From positions 434,001 through 498,000 of the forward strand of contig JACKAE010000002.1 of assembly GCA_020635205.1 (NCBI GenBank): a stretch of DNA of 64,000 nucleotides, given 5' to 3'. How positions within the stretch are numbered: position 1 is the first letter of the stretch; the number at the start of each line of letters is the position of its first letter. The position numbers and the translations under genes are program-made. Under the pieces are notes generated by a model. It had not been told where the DNA came from. It saw only the letters and a list, made by a program, of their open reading frames with translations, and ran no database searches. The stretch comes from Ignavibacteria bacterium (lineage in GTDB: Bacteria > Bacteroidota > Ignavibacteria > OLB7). Positions 1-8,828 of this stretch are shown here, piece after piece.

Positions 1-140
1 GCTACGCTCTCGGTTGGCTCCCGTTGCCCGGAGCTTCCGCTCCAGGCTACCAACGGTTGGCCGCGCTGCGGCTCTTCGGTAACGATTCTGTTACGTCGCG
101 GAGCGACCGGCGGTTGGTAGCTTCGTGCGCGAGCGCAAGG
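1..140. repeat. Pair of REP-like hairpins in inverted orientation
   Basis: Two hairpin units headed by GTAG sit back to back. On the minus strand GTAG is at 47-50, followed by a short stem GGAGC-GGAA-GCTCC. On the plus strand GTAG is at 117-120, followed by an imperfect hairpin around TGCGCGAGCGCA. The arrangement resembles a bacterial interspersed mosaic of REP units. The 63-codon open frame across it (24-215) has no family resemblance and is not accepted as a gene. The window starts inside this region, so an upstream gene end may be missing. Confidence 0.5.
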
Positions 141-261
141 AATCCGACAACACCTCTGCCGTGGAGCACCAGCGGTGCGTCCCTTCTGGGAATCGGGATT
201 GTCAACACGCTATAGTCCCTGTTTGCTGATATTAATGTGTGAGAGTCGAAAGGGGATCAGC

Positions 262-299
262 CCCTTTGCGTCGTAGCGGCTTTGCGTGAGCGGCTTTGC
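262..299. repeat. CTTTGCG-type short-period repeat fragment
   Basis: The stretch repeats CTTTGCG about every 8-16 bases and ends in CTTTGCGTGAGCGG. The same motif, in longer form, bounds the GxxExxY cassette at 12301-12943 and recurs as a remnant near 23860-23876, so this is another copy of one dispersed family. Confidence 0.5.
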
Positions 300-346
300 A
301 TGATACTGAGATTTGTATTTTCCCGGACAGAACAAGAGCTATATCT

Positions 347-604
347 ATGCAGAACAGATTCCAAAACCTTGACCATAACCAGGCTTCCGCACTTCTCAAG
401 AAGAGACTAAGCTGGATAGGGGGAGCCATCGGCATTTTGATGGGACTTCTCTGGGCATTTGTCTCAGCCTGGCTGATTCCGGCATTCCCACGCATTGGCT
501 CCCCCGTCTTTCTCATCTTTCTCTTTCTTGCTCTCCTCTTGATGGGGTTTGGAGGAATGATGACTGGGCGACGCTACTGGAAGAATATCACGGCGAAACC
601 GTAA
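347..604 (+). CDS. Small two-helix membrane protein, function unknown
   Basis: An 85-residue product if it starts at the ATG at 347; an upstream TTG at 296 in the same frame is less likely because that stretch lies on repeat sequence. Two hydrophobic segments, about residues 23-43 and 50-70, are joined by a short proline-containing turn and end in a basic tail. The composition and topology resemble small inner-membrane proteins, but I recognise no family. It stands alone, about 100 bases before the FAH-family gene. No good ribosome binding site is visible. Confidence 0.5.
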   Translation: MQNRFQNLDHNQASALLKKRLSWIGGAIGILMGLLWAFVSAWLIPAFPRIGSPVFLIFLFLALLLMGFGGMMTGRRYWKNITAKP

Positions 605-642
605 CATCTCTTCGCTCTTCTAAGCAGTCCTCCCGAAATTGC

Positions 643-650
643 TACTTTTG
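643..650 (+). promoter_or_regulatory. Possible Bacteroidota -7 promoter element (TACTTTTG)
   Basis: TACTTTTG matches the TAnnTTTG -7 element known for Bacteroidota primary sigma factor promoters. It lies about 55 bases before the FAH-family start codon. A clear TTTG -33 partner is not visible, so this is only a candidate. Confidence 0.25.
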
Positions 651-704
651 CCCCTTACACCCTGCCCGGAACAATCAACCAACAGGTAGAGAGAGAGAAA
701 TACC

Positions 705-1715
705 ATGAAACTTGTCAGCTATCTCGATAACTCAGAGCAATACCAAGAAGGGGCAGAAGGGAAGCTCGGGCTTCTCCTCGACGATGCTCTCGTTGTTAAC
801 CTTATGGAAACGGCTCCACGATATTTAGCTGTAGCTGCTATCAGCAACAACGTTCCCCTCACCTCGCTTTCAACAATGCGTGGTCTGTTGGAGGGGGGGG
901 AAGCCGCTCAAAACTTTGCTCTGGATGTTGCCGCCTGGGCCGATCACCACAGAAGCGATGTCCAGACTGTGTCGATAACCGATGTTCACCTTTTGGCTCC
1001 CGTACCTAAGCCCCCTTCTATGCGGGATGGATATGCCTTCCGCCAACACGTTGAAGCTGCCCGCAGAAATAGGGGAGTGGAGATGATTCCAGAGTTCGAT
1101 CAGTTTCCTGTCTTCTACTTTACAAACCCTTCTTCAGTCTCTGGTCCCGGCGATGTGGAGGTGATGGAGCGCCACTTGGAACGGCTCGACTTTGAATTGG
1201 AGGCGGCGGTTGTTATCGGTAAGACCGGACGGAATATCAAGGCATCAGAGGCTGACGACTATATCTTTGGCTACATGGTCTTCAACGATTGGTCGGCTCG
1301 TGCGATGCAGATGGAGGAGATGAAGCTGAGTCTTGGTCCAGCAAAAGGGAAAGACTTCGCCAACACTTTCGGTCCTTGGCTTGCCACGCGGGATGAACTG
1401 GTAGACAAGCGTTTAGCCGGCGAGAGTGGGGAGCGGTATGATTTAACGATGATCGGTCGCGTGAATGGCGTCGAGGTCTCGCGGGGGAACCTGAAAGATA
1501 TGACCTGGACATTTGCGCAGATTATCGAGCGTGCATCCTACGGCGCAACACTCCGCGCAGGTGACGTGATCGGCTCCGGCACTGTTGGCACTGGATGCTT
1601 CTTAGAACTGAACGGCTCCGGCATCACAAACCAATGGCTGGGTGACGGCGACGAGGTAGAGCTGGAGATCGATCGGCTTGGCACGTTGAAAAACCGCGTG
1701 GTGAAGGTTGGGTAA
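705..1715 (+). CDS. Fumarylacetoacetate hydrolase family protein
   Basis: A 336-residue member of the FAH superfamily, whose enzymes cleave or decarboxylate 2-oxo acids with a divalent metal. The C-terminal FAH fold covers about residues 130-330. The metal ligands expected of the family are visible as E164 and E166 in LDFELE and D195 in NDWSAR, followed by GPAKGKDFANTFGPW and the late GDVIGSGTVGTG loop. The N-terminal ~125 residues form the extra domain seen in FAHD and fumarylacetoacetase relatives. The start is well placed: a GAGAGAGA purine stretch precedes the ATG. The substrate cannot be told from sequence; an aromatic catabolic role (fumarylpyruvate or fumarylacetoacetate) is possible, but no pathway partners are nearby. 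Confidence 0.9.
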   Translation: MKLVSYLDNSEQYQEGAEGKLGLLLDDALVVNLMETAPRYLAVAAISNNVPLTSLSTMRGLLEGGEAAQNFALDVAAWADHHRSDVQTVSITDVHLLAPVPKPPSMRDGYAFRQHVEAARRNRGVEMIPEFDQFPVFYFTNPSSVSGPGDVEVMERHLERLDFELEAAVVIGKTGRNIKASEADDYIFGYMVFNDWSARAMQMEEMKLSLGPAKGKDFANTFGPWLATRDELVDKRLAGESGERYDLTMIGRVNGVEVSRGNLKDMTWTFAQIIERASYGATLRAGDVIGSGTVGTGCFLELNGSGITNQWLGDGDEVELEIDRLGTLKNRVVKVG

Positions 1716-1756
1716 TCTTATAGAAAATCTTGCTTTGTAAGCACTTTATGTAGAAA

Positions 1757-1786
1757 AGGCATCCGTAAACGCGGATGCCTTTTTTT
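1757..1786 (+). terminator. Rho-independent terminator after the FAH-family gene
   Basis: A perfect 9-bp stem (AGGCATCCG with CGGATGCCT) around a 6-base loop is followed by a run of seven T. It lies 41 bases after the stop codon. The next open frame can be read from inside this hairpin at 1775, which argues for the later start at 1856 for that gene. Confidence 0.9.
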
Positions 1787-1855
1787 ATGGCAGAACAAAG
1801 AAATGGGCTTCTTTCACTATCAAAACGTTGCTTGAAGTGTTATTGTGGAAGAACA

Positions 1856-4800
1856 ATGAGAAATTTCTACAAGTGCACCATCATAGATCGGCTTCTTGCA
1901 TTGGCTCTGCTTCTTGGCCTTTGGGCTATCGTAAATGGAGAGGCACAGACTGCCGGTGAGGGAACCTCGTTTACGCTCGCTGTTCCCTACCTCTCCCCTT
2001 CGGATGGGGGAGAGGCCGAGCGGGTGCGCTTGTTAGTTACTGGTATTCCCGGAACAACTATCAATCTCTTCTACAATGCTACCGGCGGAACTCAAACATT
2101 TGCTCTCGGAGCAAACGGTTATGCCGAGCGGATTATCGACACAGCAGATATTCCTCTCCCATACCTTGAGGGGAAGTTCAAAAGAACTCTAAAGCTGACT
2201 GCCAACAATCTGGTAACTGTTGCCGTAATGCTCGATCGAGGAACCTCGTCCGAAGCATTCGGAGCGATTCCCGACCAACTGCTCGGCAAAGACTATATCT
2301 CTGTTAACAGTGTCAGCTTCGCTCAAGGCTCCTTTGTGGCGATTGCTTCCCTCGAGGATAATACAACGGTAACGCTTACGCCTGCTCTCCCTACCAGAAA
2401 CGGCAATCCGGCTGGAGTTCCCTTTGCTGTCACTCTCAATCGGGGTGAAGTCTACCAAATGCTTTCGGTGGAGAGGATCGTCTCGGAGATCAACGATGAC
2501 TTGACAGGGTCTCGGGTTGCTGCAGATAAACCGGTTGCGGTCTGGAGTGGAGCTACCTGCGTAACACTCCCATTTGGCAACACATCGTGTGGCCCAATGA
2601 TTGAACAGCTTCCACCACTTGAAGGATTGGGAACCCGGTTTTTTGTTGCACGCTACCCGGGTGAACCACGAACATATTGGAAAGGGGTTGCCTCCTGTGG
2701 TGATGCTCAGATTACCTCGACAGGTCTTCTGCTCGAAGTCGATTCTCTTGTCAAAGATGGAACCTTCATCTCAGAACTCACCTTCGAAGATGGAATCGCT
2801 GAAAGCTCTACCCCAATTCTAATGGCTCACCTCGGGGTAAACATTTCTCGTTCTCCCCCCAGCGGTCTCGACAGTGCTGTAGGAGATCCTTCGTTGGCTC
2901 TGATAACACCTCGCGAGCAGATGGCCCGGCAACATCACTTCGTTGTCCCTTCACTCCCTCCACGCAACGACGGTGTGCAATTCGGTTGGAAGCACTTTGT
3001 GTCGATAGCCCGGCCAGATGCCACCACCAACGCAACGTTGAACGGAGTTGGTGTCAACTTCACTGGCTTCTTCGGGGTAGTTGAAGTTGATCCCGGCAGA
3101 TATGATCTGGTTGCCAGTGGTCCTGTAGCCGTTACTGTAAACGGTCGTAGTGTCAGTGATGCCTACGCTTTTGTTCCGGCTCCGGTTGTGCAGCGGGGTG
3201 TTCTGCAAGCTGAGGGAATTTACAACCACATCTGCGGCGAAGAGTTCGACACAACAATTCAAGTATCGAATGCAGGGGTCTCTGATATTGTGGTGGAGAG
3301 TGTCGAGTTTACGAACGGTCTGCAAGGAGTGATGGTTACTCCTTCCCTTCCCTTTACTCTCGCTGCCGGTGAAAGTATTCCTGTACAGCTTAGTTTCTCT
3401 AACCTGAGATCGGGGGCAGATAGTGGTGCGTTGATTTTCCGCCAGACTCTCTGCCGCGAGCGCATTCTATTGGAGCTGCCAATTCGGCTGAAGCCAGATC
3501 GCCTTGCCCTTACGCCCCCCTCGGGAACTCTTCTCACCTTCCCACCAGCTTTTCCGGTGACACCTTCAGTCGGTGCGCAGGTTGTTATCACGAATCCAAC
3601 AACCTATCCAGTTACTGTTACCTCAGCGATGATTAGCCCCGCTTCTTTCTCACTTGCAAATCCATCACAGTTGCCCTTCACACTTGCTCCGGGAGCTTCT
3701 CAGCCGGTCAACCTTCGCTACACTCCAGCACTTGGTGATCGAGATGTGACTGGGCGCATAGATTTCTACACAGCAAACTGTCCCGACACTTCGTACTACG
3801 GTCTGGACCTTAAGGGACTGGTGCGCTACGTGCGAGCAGTTGAACCTGCGACACTCACTCTGCGGTGCGAACCGAAAGAGGTGGACACGCTCACTCTCTA
3901 CGTTGTCAACTACGACGCACTTCCCTTGGATGTGAATCAGGGAATGGTCATCGGTGGTGATGTCGGAGAATTTCAGCTTCTCCCGTCAGTTTCATTCCCG
4001 CTATCAATTCCGGGAAAAGATTCTGCTCGGTTTGATATTCTCTACACTCCCGGCAGACTCGGTACTCGAGCTGCCACACTTCAGCTTATTCTGTCAGGTG
4101 GTGATACCGACACATTGAACGGAGCCTTACGAGTAGAGAATGAACTGGCGGAATTGTCGATGAACGTTGTTGCCCTCGACTTCGGACGGATTCTCTGCGA
4201 CACTGTTAGTCCTCGTCGCTTCAATATTCGGAATACTGGGACTCTTCCGCTGGAGGGACTTCGTGTAGAGCTGGTGAGGGGGGATGATTTCAGACTTGAA
4301 CGGAAGGGGAGTGACCCACCATTGCCGGGAGAAGAGCTAATTGTAGAAGTTCTTCCAACTGCTCGTCCGGGGAGCGAGGCTTACGATACAATCCGAGTTG
4401 TTGAACCGATATGTGGTGCTGAACTGCTGATTCCAGTTAAAAGTCGATGTATTGCGCGAGGAAGTTTGCGTATCGGCTTTGCAAACGAATCTGGAGAGAT
4501 TGGCTCCGTTCTCCCTATTCCACTCTATATCCAGTCCGATCCAGAATCGTTCGCGGTTGGTGCTCCAGTAGAGCTTCGGTTAACACTTCGCTTCGCTGCC
4601 GATATGCTTCTTCCAGATGGGCTGGATAGTCTCATCGCTGGCCGTCAAGCGTTCCGACTTCTCTCCACCAGAGTTGAGGGGAAAGAACGCTTCCTCGAAC
4701 TTGAGGTTACCGGTCGCCTTTCAGAGGATGGATCGCTCGGTGAGATTCCAATGTTGGTTCTTTTGGGAAGTCGATTCACTACACCACTTGCCGTGGAAGA

Positions 4801-5173
4801 GTTCAGTTTCAGTTTTCTCAGCGACCTCTACGAAGGTGAAGCTGAGCCTGTTGATGGGAACTTCACAGCACTCGGCTGGTGTGCTGTTGGATCACCCCGG
4901 TTAGTTGACGGAACCGGCGCGTTCGGGCTAAAAGTTCTCCCCAACCCAGTCCGAAACGAAGCCCGCGTGCAGGTCGATCTCGTCGAAGATGGAACGGCAA
5001 CGCTTCTTCTCTTCGATGAGAGTGGACGTGAGGTTTCGAGCTTTACGTTAGAGAGTCCCGAAGCTGGATCGTGGTTAGTTCGGCTTCCCATGGAGAGTCT
5101 TCCTGCTGGAGCCTACAATCTCCTGCTACAAACTCCGACGCAGAGTGTGAGAACTGGGATCATTGTTCGGTAG
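1856..5173 (+). CDS. Large secreted T9SS cargo protein with IgGFc-binding-like and choice-of-anchor domains
   Basis: The ATG at 1856 gives 1105 residues with an N-terminal signal peptide (basic start, hydrophobic core near residues 10-25). It is preferred over 1775, which lies in the terminator; GGAAG precedes 1856. Residues ~40-440 resemble the bacterial IgGFc-binding N-terminal domain (repeated phrases on fixed values such as LEDNTTVTLTPA and DKPVAVWSGATC). Residues ~470-870 are repeated beta-sandwich choice-of-anchor-D-like modules (for example VTNPTTYPVTVTSA-type strands followed by PFTLAPGASQPVNLRYTP). The last ~80 residues (LKVLPNPVRNEARVQVDL onward) are a type A T9SS sorting domain, so the protein should be exported and anchored or released by the T9SS. 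Exact ligand unknown; adhesion is a guess. Confidence 0.85.
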   Translation: MRNFYKCTIIDRLLALALLLGLWAIVNGEAQTAGEGTSFTLAVPYLSPSDGGEAERVRLLVTGIPGTTINLFYNATGGTQTFALGANGYAERIIDTADIPLPYLEGKFKRTLKLTANNLVTVAVMLDRGTSSEAFGAIPDQLLGKDYISVNSVSFAQGSFVAIASLEDNTTVTLTPALPTRNGNPAGVPFAVTLNRGEVYQMLSVERIVSEINDDLTGSRVAADKPVAVWSGATCVTLPFGNTSCGPMIEQLPPLEGLGTRFFVARYPGEPRTYWKGVASCGDAQITSTGLLLEVDSLVKDGTFISELTFEDGIAESSTPILMAHLGVNISRSPPSGLDSAVGDPSLALITPREQMARQHHFVVPSLPPRNDGVQFGWKHFVSIARPDATTNATLNGVGVNFTGFFGVVEVDPGRYDLVASGPVAVTVNGRSVSDAYAFVPAPVVQRGVLQAEGIYNHICGEEFDTTIQVSNAGVSDIVVESVEFTNGLQGVMVTPSLPFTLAAGESIPVQLSFSNLRSGADSGALIFRQTLCRERILLELPIRLKPDRLALTPPSGTLLTFPPAFPVTPSVGAQVVITNPTTYPVTVTSAMISPASFSLANPSQLPFTLAPGASQPVNLRYTPALGDRDVTGRIDFYTANCPDTSYYGLDLKGLVRYVRAVEPATLTLRCEPKEVDTLTLYVVNYDALPLDVNQGMVIGGDVGEFQLLPSVSFPLSIPGKDSARFDILYTPGRLGTRAATLQLILSGGDTDTLNGALRVENELAELSMNVVALDFGRILCDTVSPRRFNIRNTGTLPLEGLRVELVRGDDFRLERKGSDPPLPGEELIVEVLPTARPGSEAYDTIRVVEPICGAELLIPVKSRCIARGSLRIGFANESGEIGSVLPIPLYIQSDPESFAVGAPVELRLTLRFAADMLLPDGLDSLIAGRQAFRLLSTRVEGKERFLELEVTGRLSEDGSLGEIPMLVLLGSRFTTPLAVEEFSFSFLSDLYEGEAEPVDGNFTALGWCAVGSPRLVDGTGAFGLKVLPNPVRNEARVQVDLVEDGTATLLLFDESGREVSSFTLESPEAGSWLVRLPMESLPAGAYNLLLQTPTQSVRTGIIVR

Positions 5174-5284
5174 AGGGGAGAACACATTTCGTCTAAGAGC
5201 TTTTACAGAGGTTGCGTGAAACACGCTGTCATTAGCTATGAAAATGCTGTATTGCAGCTCACTATTATCTGTGTATCTATCCTG

Positions 5285-5381
5285 TCCGATCCGTGTCATC
5301 CGTGTACCATTGCCAACCAGAGATGATTGCTCGATGAAATTGTACACGGATTCGACAGATTAACGCGGATGAACACTGATC
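5285..5381. repeat. ATCCGTGT short-period repeat, two facing arms
   Basis: One arm (5285-5307) reads GATCCGTGTCATCCGTGTA. The other (about 5341-5381) contains TACACGGAT, ACAGATTAACGCGGATGAAC and related pieces, largely complementary to the first. They bracket about 35 bases in the spacer between the convergent T9SS cargo and MscS genes. The unit has a period near 9 bases. No gene is visible here. Confidence 0.5.
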
Positions 5382-5411
5382 TACATGATAGGGTGTCTGT
5401 GCAATCGAGCG

Positions 5412-6287
5412 TTACCCAACAGACTCATCAGATCGTTCTTTTGTCTCCCTCTCATCGTTGAAGTAAACCGTTCGGATCGGGAATGGAATTGTTATTCCTG
5501 CTTTGTCGAATTCTTTCTTGATCTCGGAGACTACCCTATCCTGTACCGATAGTACTTCGGCAATTGTCGGATTTGTCCACCACCTACCTCGGATGTTGAC
5601 ACTCGAGTCACCAAGTTCCACTGTAAGAACGTCAGGTGCTGGAGTTTGCAGTACTCCTTCAGTCCTTCCCATTACTTGAAGCATGATGCCCTTCGCTTTG
5701 TCAATATCGTCGCTGAAAGCGATGCCAAAGTCATACTGTGAACGCCTGTTTGCGTATGCAGTGTTGACCGTTACTGAGTCAGTAAACATATTGGAGTTCG
5801 GAATCACCACTTTCCGATTATCGTAGGTGCGGATCGTTGTCGCACGCGTTTGAATGTCCTCGACCGTTCCCTCGTAACTGTCTACCATTATTTGATCGCC
5901 AATCGTGAACGAGTCTGTCATTAAAATCAAAATGCCGGCAAGGAAGTTCTGGAGGATATCTTTGAAAGCAAATCCGATTGCAATACTGCTGATCCCAAGT
6001 GCACCAATAAGTTGTCCGGCGGTGAAGGATGGGACAATAATCATCAGTGCAATAAAAAAGCCAAGGATCACAGTTACTCCAAAACCAAGTCTTCCCACAA
6101 CGATTCCAACATTCTGGGAGCGCTTATGCTTCTCGGTAAGTTTGATGATAAGACCACGAACTCCTTTCCCAAAAAAGAAGATCACTGCGAAGGCAATGAT
6201 CGCGATGATGATATTCGGAAGGAGAGTTATCAGTTCATTGATCCAGCCTTGAATTGTCTCGAGGGCTTTAGAAATATCAAAGTTCAT
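5412..6287 (-). CDS. Small-conductance mechanosensitive channel (MscS family)
   Basis: A 291-residue protein of standard MscS size that forms a heptameric inner-membrane channel released by hypo-osmotic stress. Three transmembrane helices lie at about residues 18-40, 65-85 and 90-115. The pore-lining TM3 is seen in GALGISSIAIGFAFKD, followed by the family signature ILILMTDSFTIGDQI and a beta-domain containing RTYDNRKVVIPNSNMF. The C-terminal cytoplasmic cage domain is complete. It is a single-gene unit transcribed toward the T9SS cargo gene, with an AT-rich 180-base gap before moaD. Confidence 0.93.
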   Translation of the reverse strand: MNFDISKALETIQGWINELITLLPNIIIAIIAFAVIFFFGKGVRGLIIKLTEKHKRSQNVGIVVGRLGFGVTVILGFFIALMIIVPSFTAGQLIGALGISSIAIGFAFKDILQNFLAGILILMTDSFTIGDQIMVDSYEGTVEDIQTRATTIRTYDNRKVVIPNSNMFTDSVTVNTAYANRRSQYDFGIAFSDDIDKAKGIMLQVMGRTEGVLQTPAPDVLTVELGDSSVNIRGRWWTNPTIAEVLSVQDRVVSEIKKEFDKAGITIPFPIRTVYFNDERETKERSDESVG

Positions 6288-6465
6288 GAAGATTTATGCA
6301 GTTGATTCGTAGGTTCTCGATTTGCTGCTGCCTACTTGCCGAAGGGCAATCTCATGTGAAAGAGAGCAACGCAGGGTGGGGGGAACGATGCCTTTCTTAA
6401 CTTGGTTCTCTTTCGTATCGTTCCATTCCCTGAACGTAGATACAGGGCGAAGATAACATTTCACT

Positions 6466-6711
6466 ATGAAGATTAACATCCGGTATTTTGGTCCAGCCCG
6501 AGAGGCGGTTGGAATTGAAATTGAGGAGATGATTGTCTCTACTGGGATTTCTGTTGCCGGTCTCAGAGAACTGTTGTTGGAACAACATCCACACTTTTCA
6601 ACTCTTGCTGGAGCCAGTAGGTTTGCTGTGAACATGGATTATGCTCTCGACAGCGACATAATTCCTGAGGGAGCTGAGGTTGCGGTGATTCCTCCCGTTG
6701 CTGGGGGGTGA
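6466..6711 (+). CDS. moaD: Molybdopterin synthase small (sulfur carrier) subunit MoaD
   Basis: An 81-residue ubiquitin-fold protein ending in the required Gly-Gly (VIPPVAGG). It carries the thiocarboxylate sulfur used by MoaE to convert precursor Z to molybdopterin. The start MKINIRYFGPAREAVG is typical of the family. It is followed at once by moaE, its obligate partner. Other cofactor genes (moaA, moaC, moeB) are not in this window, so sulfur loading must be done by proteins encoded elsewhere. Confidence 0.93.
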   Translation: MKINIRYFGPAREAVGIEIEEMIVSTGISVAGLRELLLEQHPHFSTLAGASRFAVNMDYALDSDIIPEGAEVAVIPPVAGG

Positions 6712-6753
6712 GTAAATGTTCTGCCACATAGTTTGCACTACTCTACCATACTT

Positions 6754-7182
6754 ATGATCGAAACGGTAATCGTATCGGAGCCAATAAATCCTGGTCGACT
6801 TGTTGAACGGGTAGTTGATCCCAGTGTTGGGGGGATTGCCTCCTTTGTTGGTACGGTGAGGGATTCAAGTGGGAAAAGAGAGAGGGGAGAGCGAGTGAAG
6901 CGATTGGAGTATGAGGCATATACCCCTATGGCTGAGGGAGAGATGCAGAAGATTGCGCGGGAAGCTGTCGAGAGATTTGGAGTGGTAAAAGTGATCGTCC
7001 ACCACAGGGTGGGGGTGTTGCAAATATCGGAGGTTGCCGTCTGCATTGCCGTTGGCACTCCACACCGCGATGCTGCCTTCGACGCCTGCCGCTATCTGAT
7101 TGAAGAATTGAAGAAACGTGTGCCAATCTGGAAAAAGGAGGTCTTTAACGATGGGGCTGAGTGGGTTGATCCACGTCCGTAA
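6754..7182 (+). CDS. moaE: Molybdopterin synthase catalytic (large) subunit MoaE
   Basis: A 142-residue protein from the ATG at 6754; an in-frame TTG at 6733 would add seven residues without resemblance to the family. Family features are GGIASFVGTVRD near residue 28, the RLEYEAYTPMAE block, HHRVGVLQISEVAV and the C-terminal KKRVPIWKKEVF lysine-rich catalytic segment. It binds the MoaD C-terminus and transfers sulfur to precursor Z. It lies 42 bases behind moaD, and its 3' end overlaps the next reading frame by 32 bases, so the three are probably co-transcribed. Confidence 0.94.
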   Translation: MIETVIVSEPINPGRLVERVVDPSVGGIASFVGTVRDSSGKRERGERVKRLEYEAYTPMAEGEMQKIAREAVERFGVVKVIVHHRVGVLQISEVAVCIAVGTPHRDAAFDACRYLIEELKKRVPIWKKEVFNDGAEWVDPRP

Positions 7183-8518
7183 TCTATTCTTAGTTCTGCT
7201 TTGCGGAATTCTCTACGTTGGATGCGTGACAAGTAAAACATCTGGAGAGGAAGAGCGTGCGCCGACGAGTGAAGAGTCGCAAGATATAACCGTGCGCTGG
7301 GCTTGGATACATGGAGACGAAGGGCGTTCAACACCCCCCTTCCTTCGCGTTGCTACTCCCGGAGGAACAAGTGGTGGTGAGGGATTTGGTTATCAGGCAC
7401 TGACGTTGGAGCTTGATCTGGTTGCCGATCTCCCCCCAAACCTCTCGCTGATTCTGGTTCACTGCGATCACGACTGGAATCCTACGCGGAGCGTCTTCAT
7501 CCAAGATCGTTCCCGGCTTCGAACAAATGACTTCATTGTCGATCCGGCTCCCTTCACGGCTCGCAACTACGACTACAAAGCAAGCATTACCTTCCCGGCA
7601 AGTTCTAATTCAGTCAATATCCTCCACTCTGGAAATTACATAGCTCGGGTTGTCGACTACTACAATGAAGATCACGTAATCGCCGAGTTGCCCTTCTTTG
7701 CTGTGGAGAGTGTGGCCGGTGTTAGCCTTCAGATGCAATCCGATTTCTTTGAAAGTGCTTGGACAGATAAGGCACAGGATGGACTGGTTGCCCGTGTGGA
7801 GATTATTCCCGGCTTAAGTCTCTTTAGCTCCAACTTTCAGGGAATCGATTTGATAGAACAGGGGAAGTGGGATCAACCAATGGTGGCTAATGAGCAATCT
7901 GCTCGGAAGAGTGCGAAGGAGGGTGAATATCGGTCGAGTTGGTCGCCATGGTATGGAGGGAAAGTTCTGGCCGAATTCTACAACATCCCTTCCGGTAACG
8001 AACATCGGATTCTGGATCTGACAGATATGGTTAGCTTTCCCGCAATTGATGGGCCAGTCTCTACACGTGTGAGTGATGAGCCACGCTTTGCAACGTTCGC
8101 CGAACATGATAACGACGGACTTCCCCGCTTCGACTATGTTCAGAGCACCGATGACGACTACGTCTACTTCGAATTCAATCTCGACATTCAAGGTGAAAAG
8201 GTATACGATGACATGGCAGTTGTCGGGACATTTAATAATTGGACTCCGACGTGGGATTGGCGGCTTACCTACGACCCAAGTACCAGACGATACCTTGCCC
8301 GAGGGTGGATGAAGAGGGCTGTTCAGGAGTACGAATATGTTAGCGGTAAGTGGAACGTTGACGAAGGAATCCTTGAAATGCCAGAAGCCACACTGATCGA
8401 GGGAAACAGCGTCTACGCCACGCAAACGTGGTTTGCCCTCGCCTACTACCGCGATCAAACATCTTTAGCCTACGATAGAATCGTCGGTGTCGGAGCAGAT
8501 GCGTCGGGAGGACGGTAG
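7151..8518 (+). CDS. T9SS plug-type lipoprotein (DUF5103 family)
   Basis: The ATG at 7151 gives 455 residues; 7118 would add eleven residues inside moaE. A hydrophobic leader ends at C25 (LYVGC), a plausible though imperfect lipobox, so an outer-membrane lipoprotein is likely. The body matches my recollection of the DUF5103 / T9SS plug family: an N-terminal beta domain with NYDYKASITFP and SGNYIARVVD, a central part with DLTDMVSFPAIDGP, and a C-terminal starch-binding-like module VVGTFNNWTPTWDW, closing with YYRDQTSLAYDRIVGVG. Plug proteins block the SprA translocon pore between secretion events. This agrees with two T9SS cargo genes in the window. Confidence 0.8.
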   Translation: MGLSGLIHVRNLFLVLLCGILYVGCVTSKTSGEEERAPTSEESQDITVRWAWIHGDEGRSTPPFLRVATPGGTSGGEGFGYQALTLELDLVADLPPNLSLILVHCDHDWNPTRSVFIQDRSRLRTNDFIVDPAPFTARNYDYKASITFPASSNSVNILHSGNYIARVVDYYNEDHVIAELPFFAVESVAGVSLQMQSDFFESAWTDKAQDGLVARVEIIPGLSLFSSNFQGIDLIEQGKWDQPMVANEQSARKSAKEGEYRSSWSPWYGGKVLAEFYNIPSGNEHRILDLTDMVSFPAIDGPVSTRVSDEPRFATFAEHDNDGLPRFDYVQSTDDDYVYFEFNLDIQGEKVYDDMAVVGTFNNWTPTWDWRLTYDPSTRRYLARGWMKRAVQEYEYVSGKWNVDEGILEMPEATLIEGNSVYATQTWFALAYYRDQTSLAYDRIVGVGADASGGR

Positions 8519-8828
8519 AGGAGGGAATTCAAAATTCAAAAGTAAAAATTCAAAATGAGAGGAGGAGTTCAAGGGGCAAAATTTAAAAGTGAGATGAAAG
8601 CTTCTTGCGTGGTCACAACCGGCTACAAACTTCAGCCTTTATTCCTAAACTGCTGCTTCTGCTATCTAAATCCCTCTTGCCTGTCCCAAAGCCTCAATCT
8701 TCTTTTTTTGAATTTTGAATTTTTACTTTTGCCTTCCAATCCTCCTTGCTTTCGATTCTTTGCGTCTTCACATCTTCCTCCACCGTAATTTCGTGCTGGA
8801 TCGTTGATTCGCACGACCTCTTGAATTC
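8519..8828. repeat. 310-base spacer bounded by inverted ATTCAAAA repeats
   Basis: A direct copy of the AT-rich repeat lies at 8525-8556 (GAATTCAAAATTCAAAAG onward) and an inverted copy at 8706-8732. The two share the 20-base word CAAAAGTAAAAATTCAAAAT in opposite orientation, so the transcript could fold into a long stem enclosing about 150 bases. The open frame at 8555-8788 is not accepted as a gene. Otherwise I see nothing coding. Confidence 0.75.

Noticed and set aside
24..215. 63-codon open frame at the left edge
   Set aside because: It runs across REP-like hairpins, has repeat-like composition and no family resemblance.
7814..8458. 214-codon minus-strand frame inside the T9SS plug gene
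   Set aside because: It is fully antisense to a recognised protein and has no family features.
8555..8788. 77-codon open frame in the plug-mqnP spacer
   Set aside because: It lies on the ATTCAAAA repeat pair and its peptide is low-complexity.
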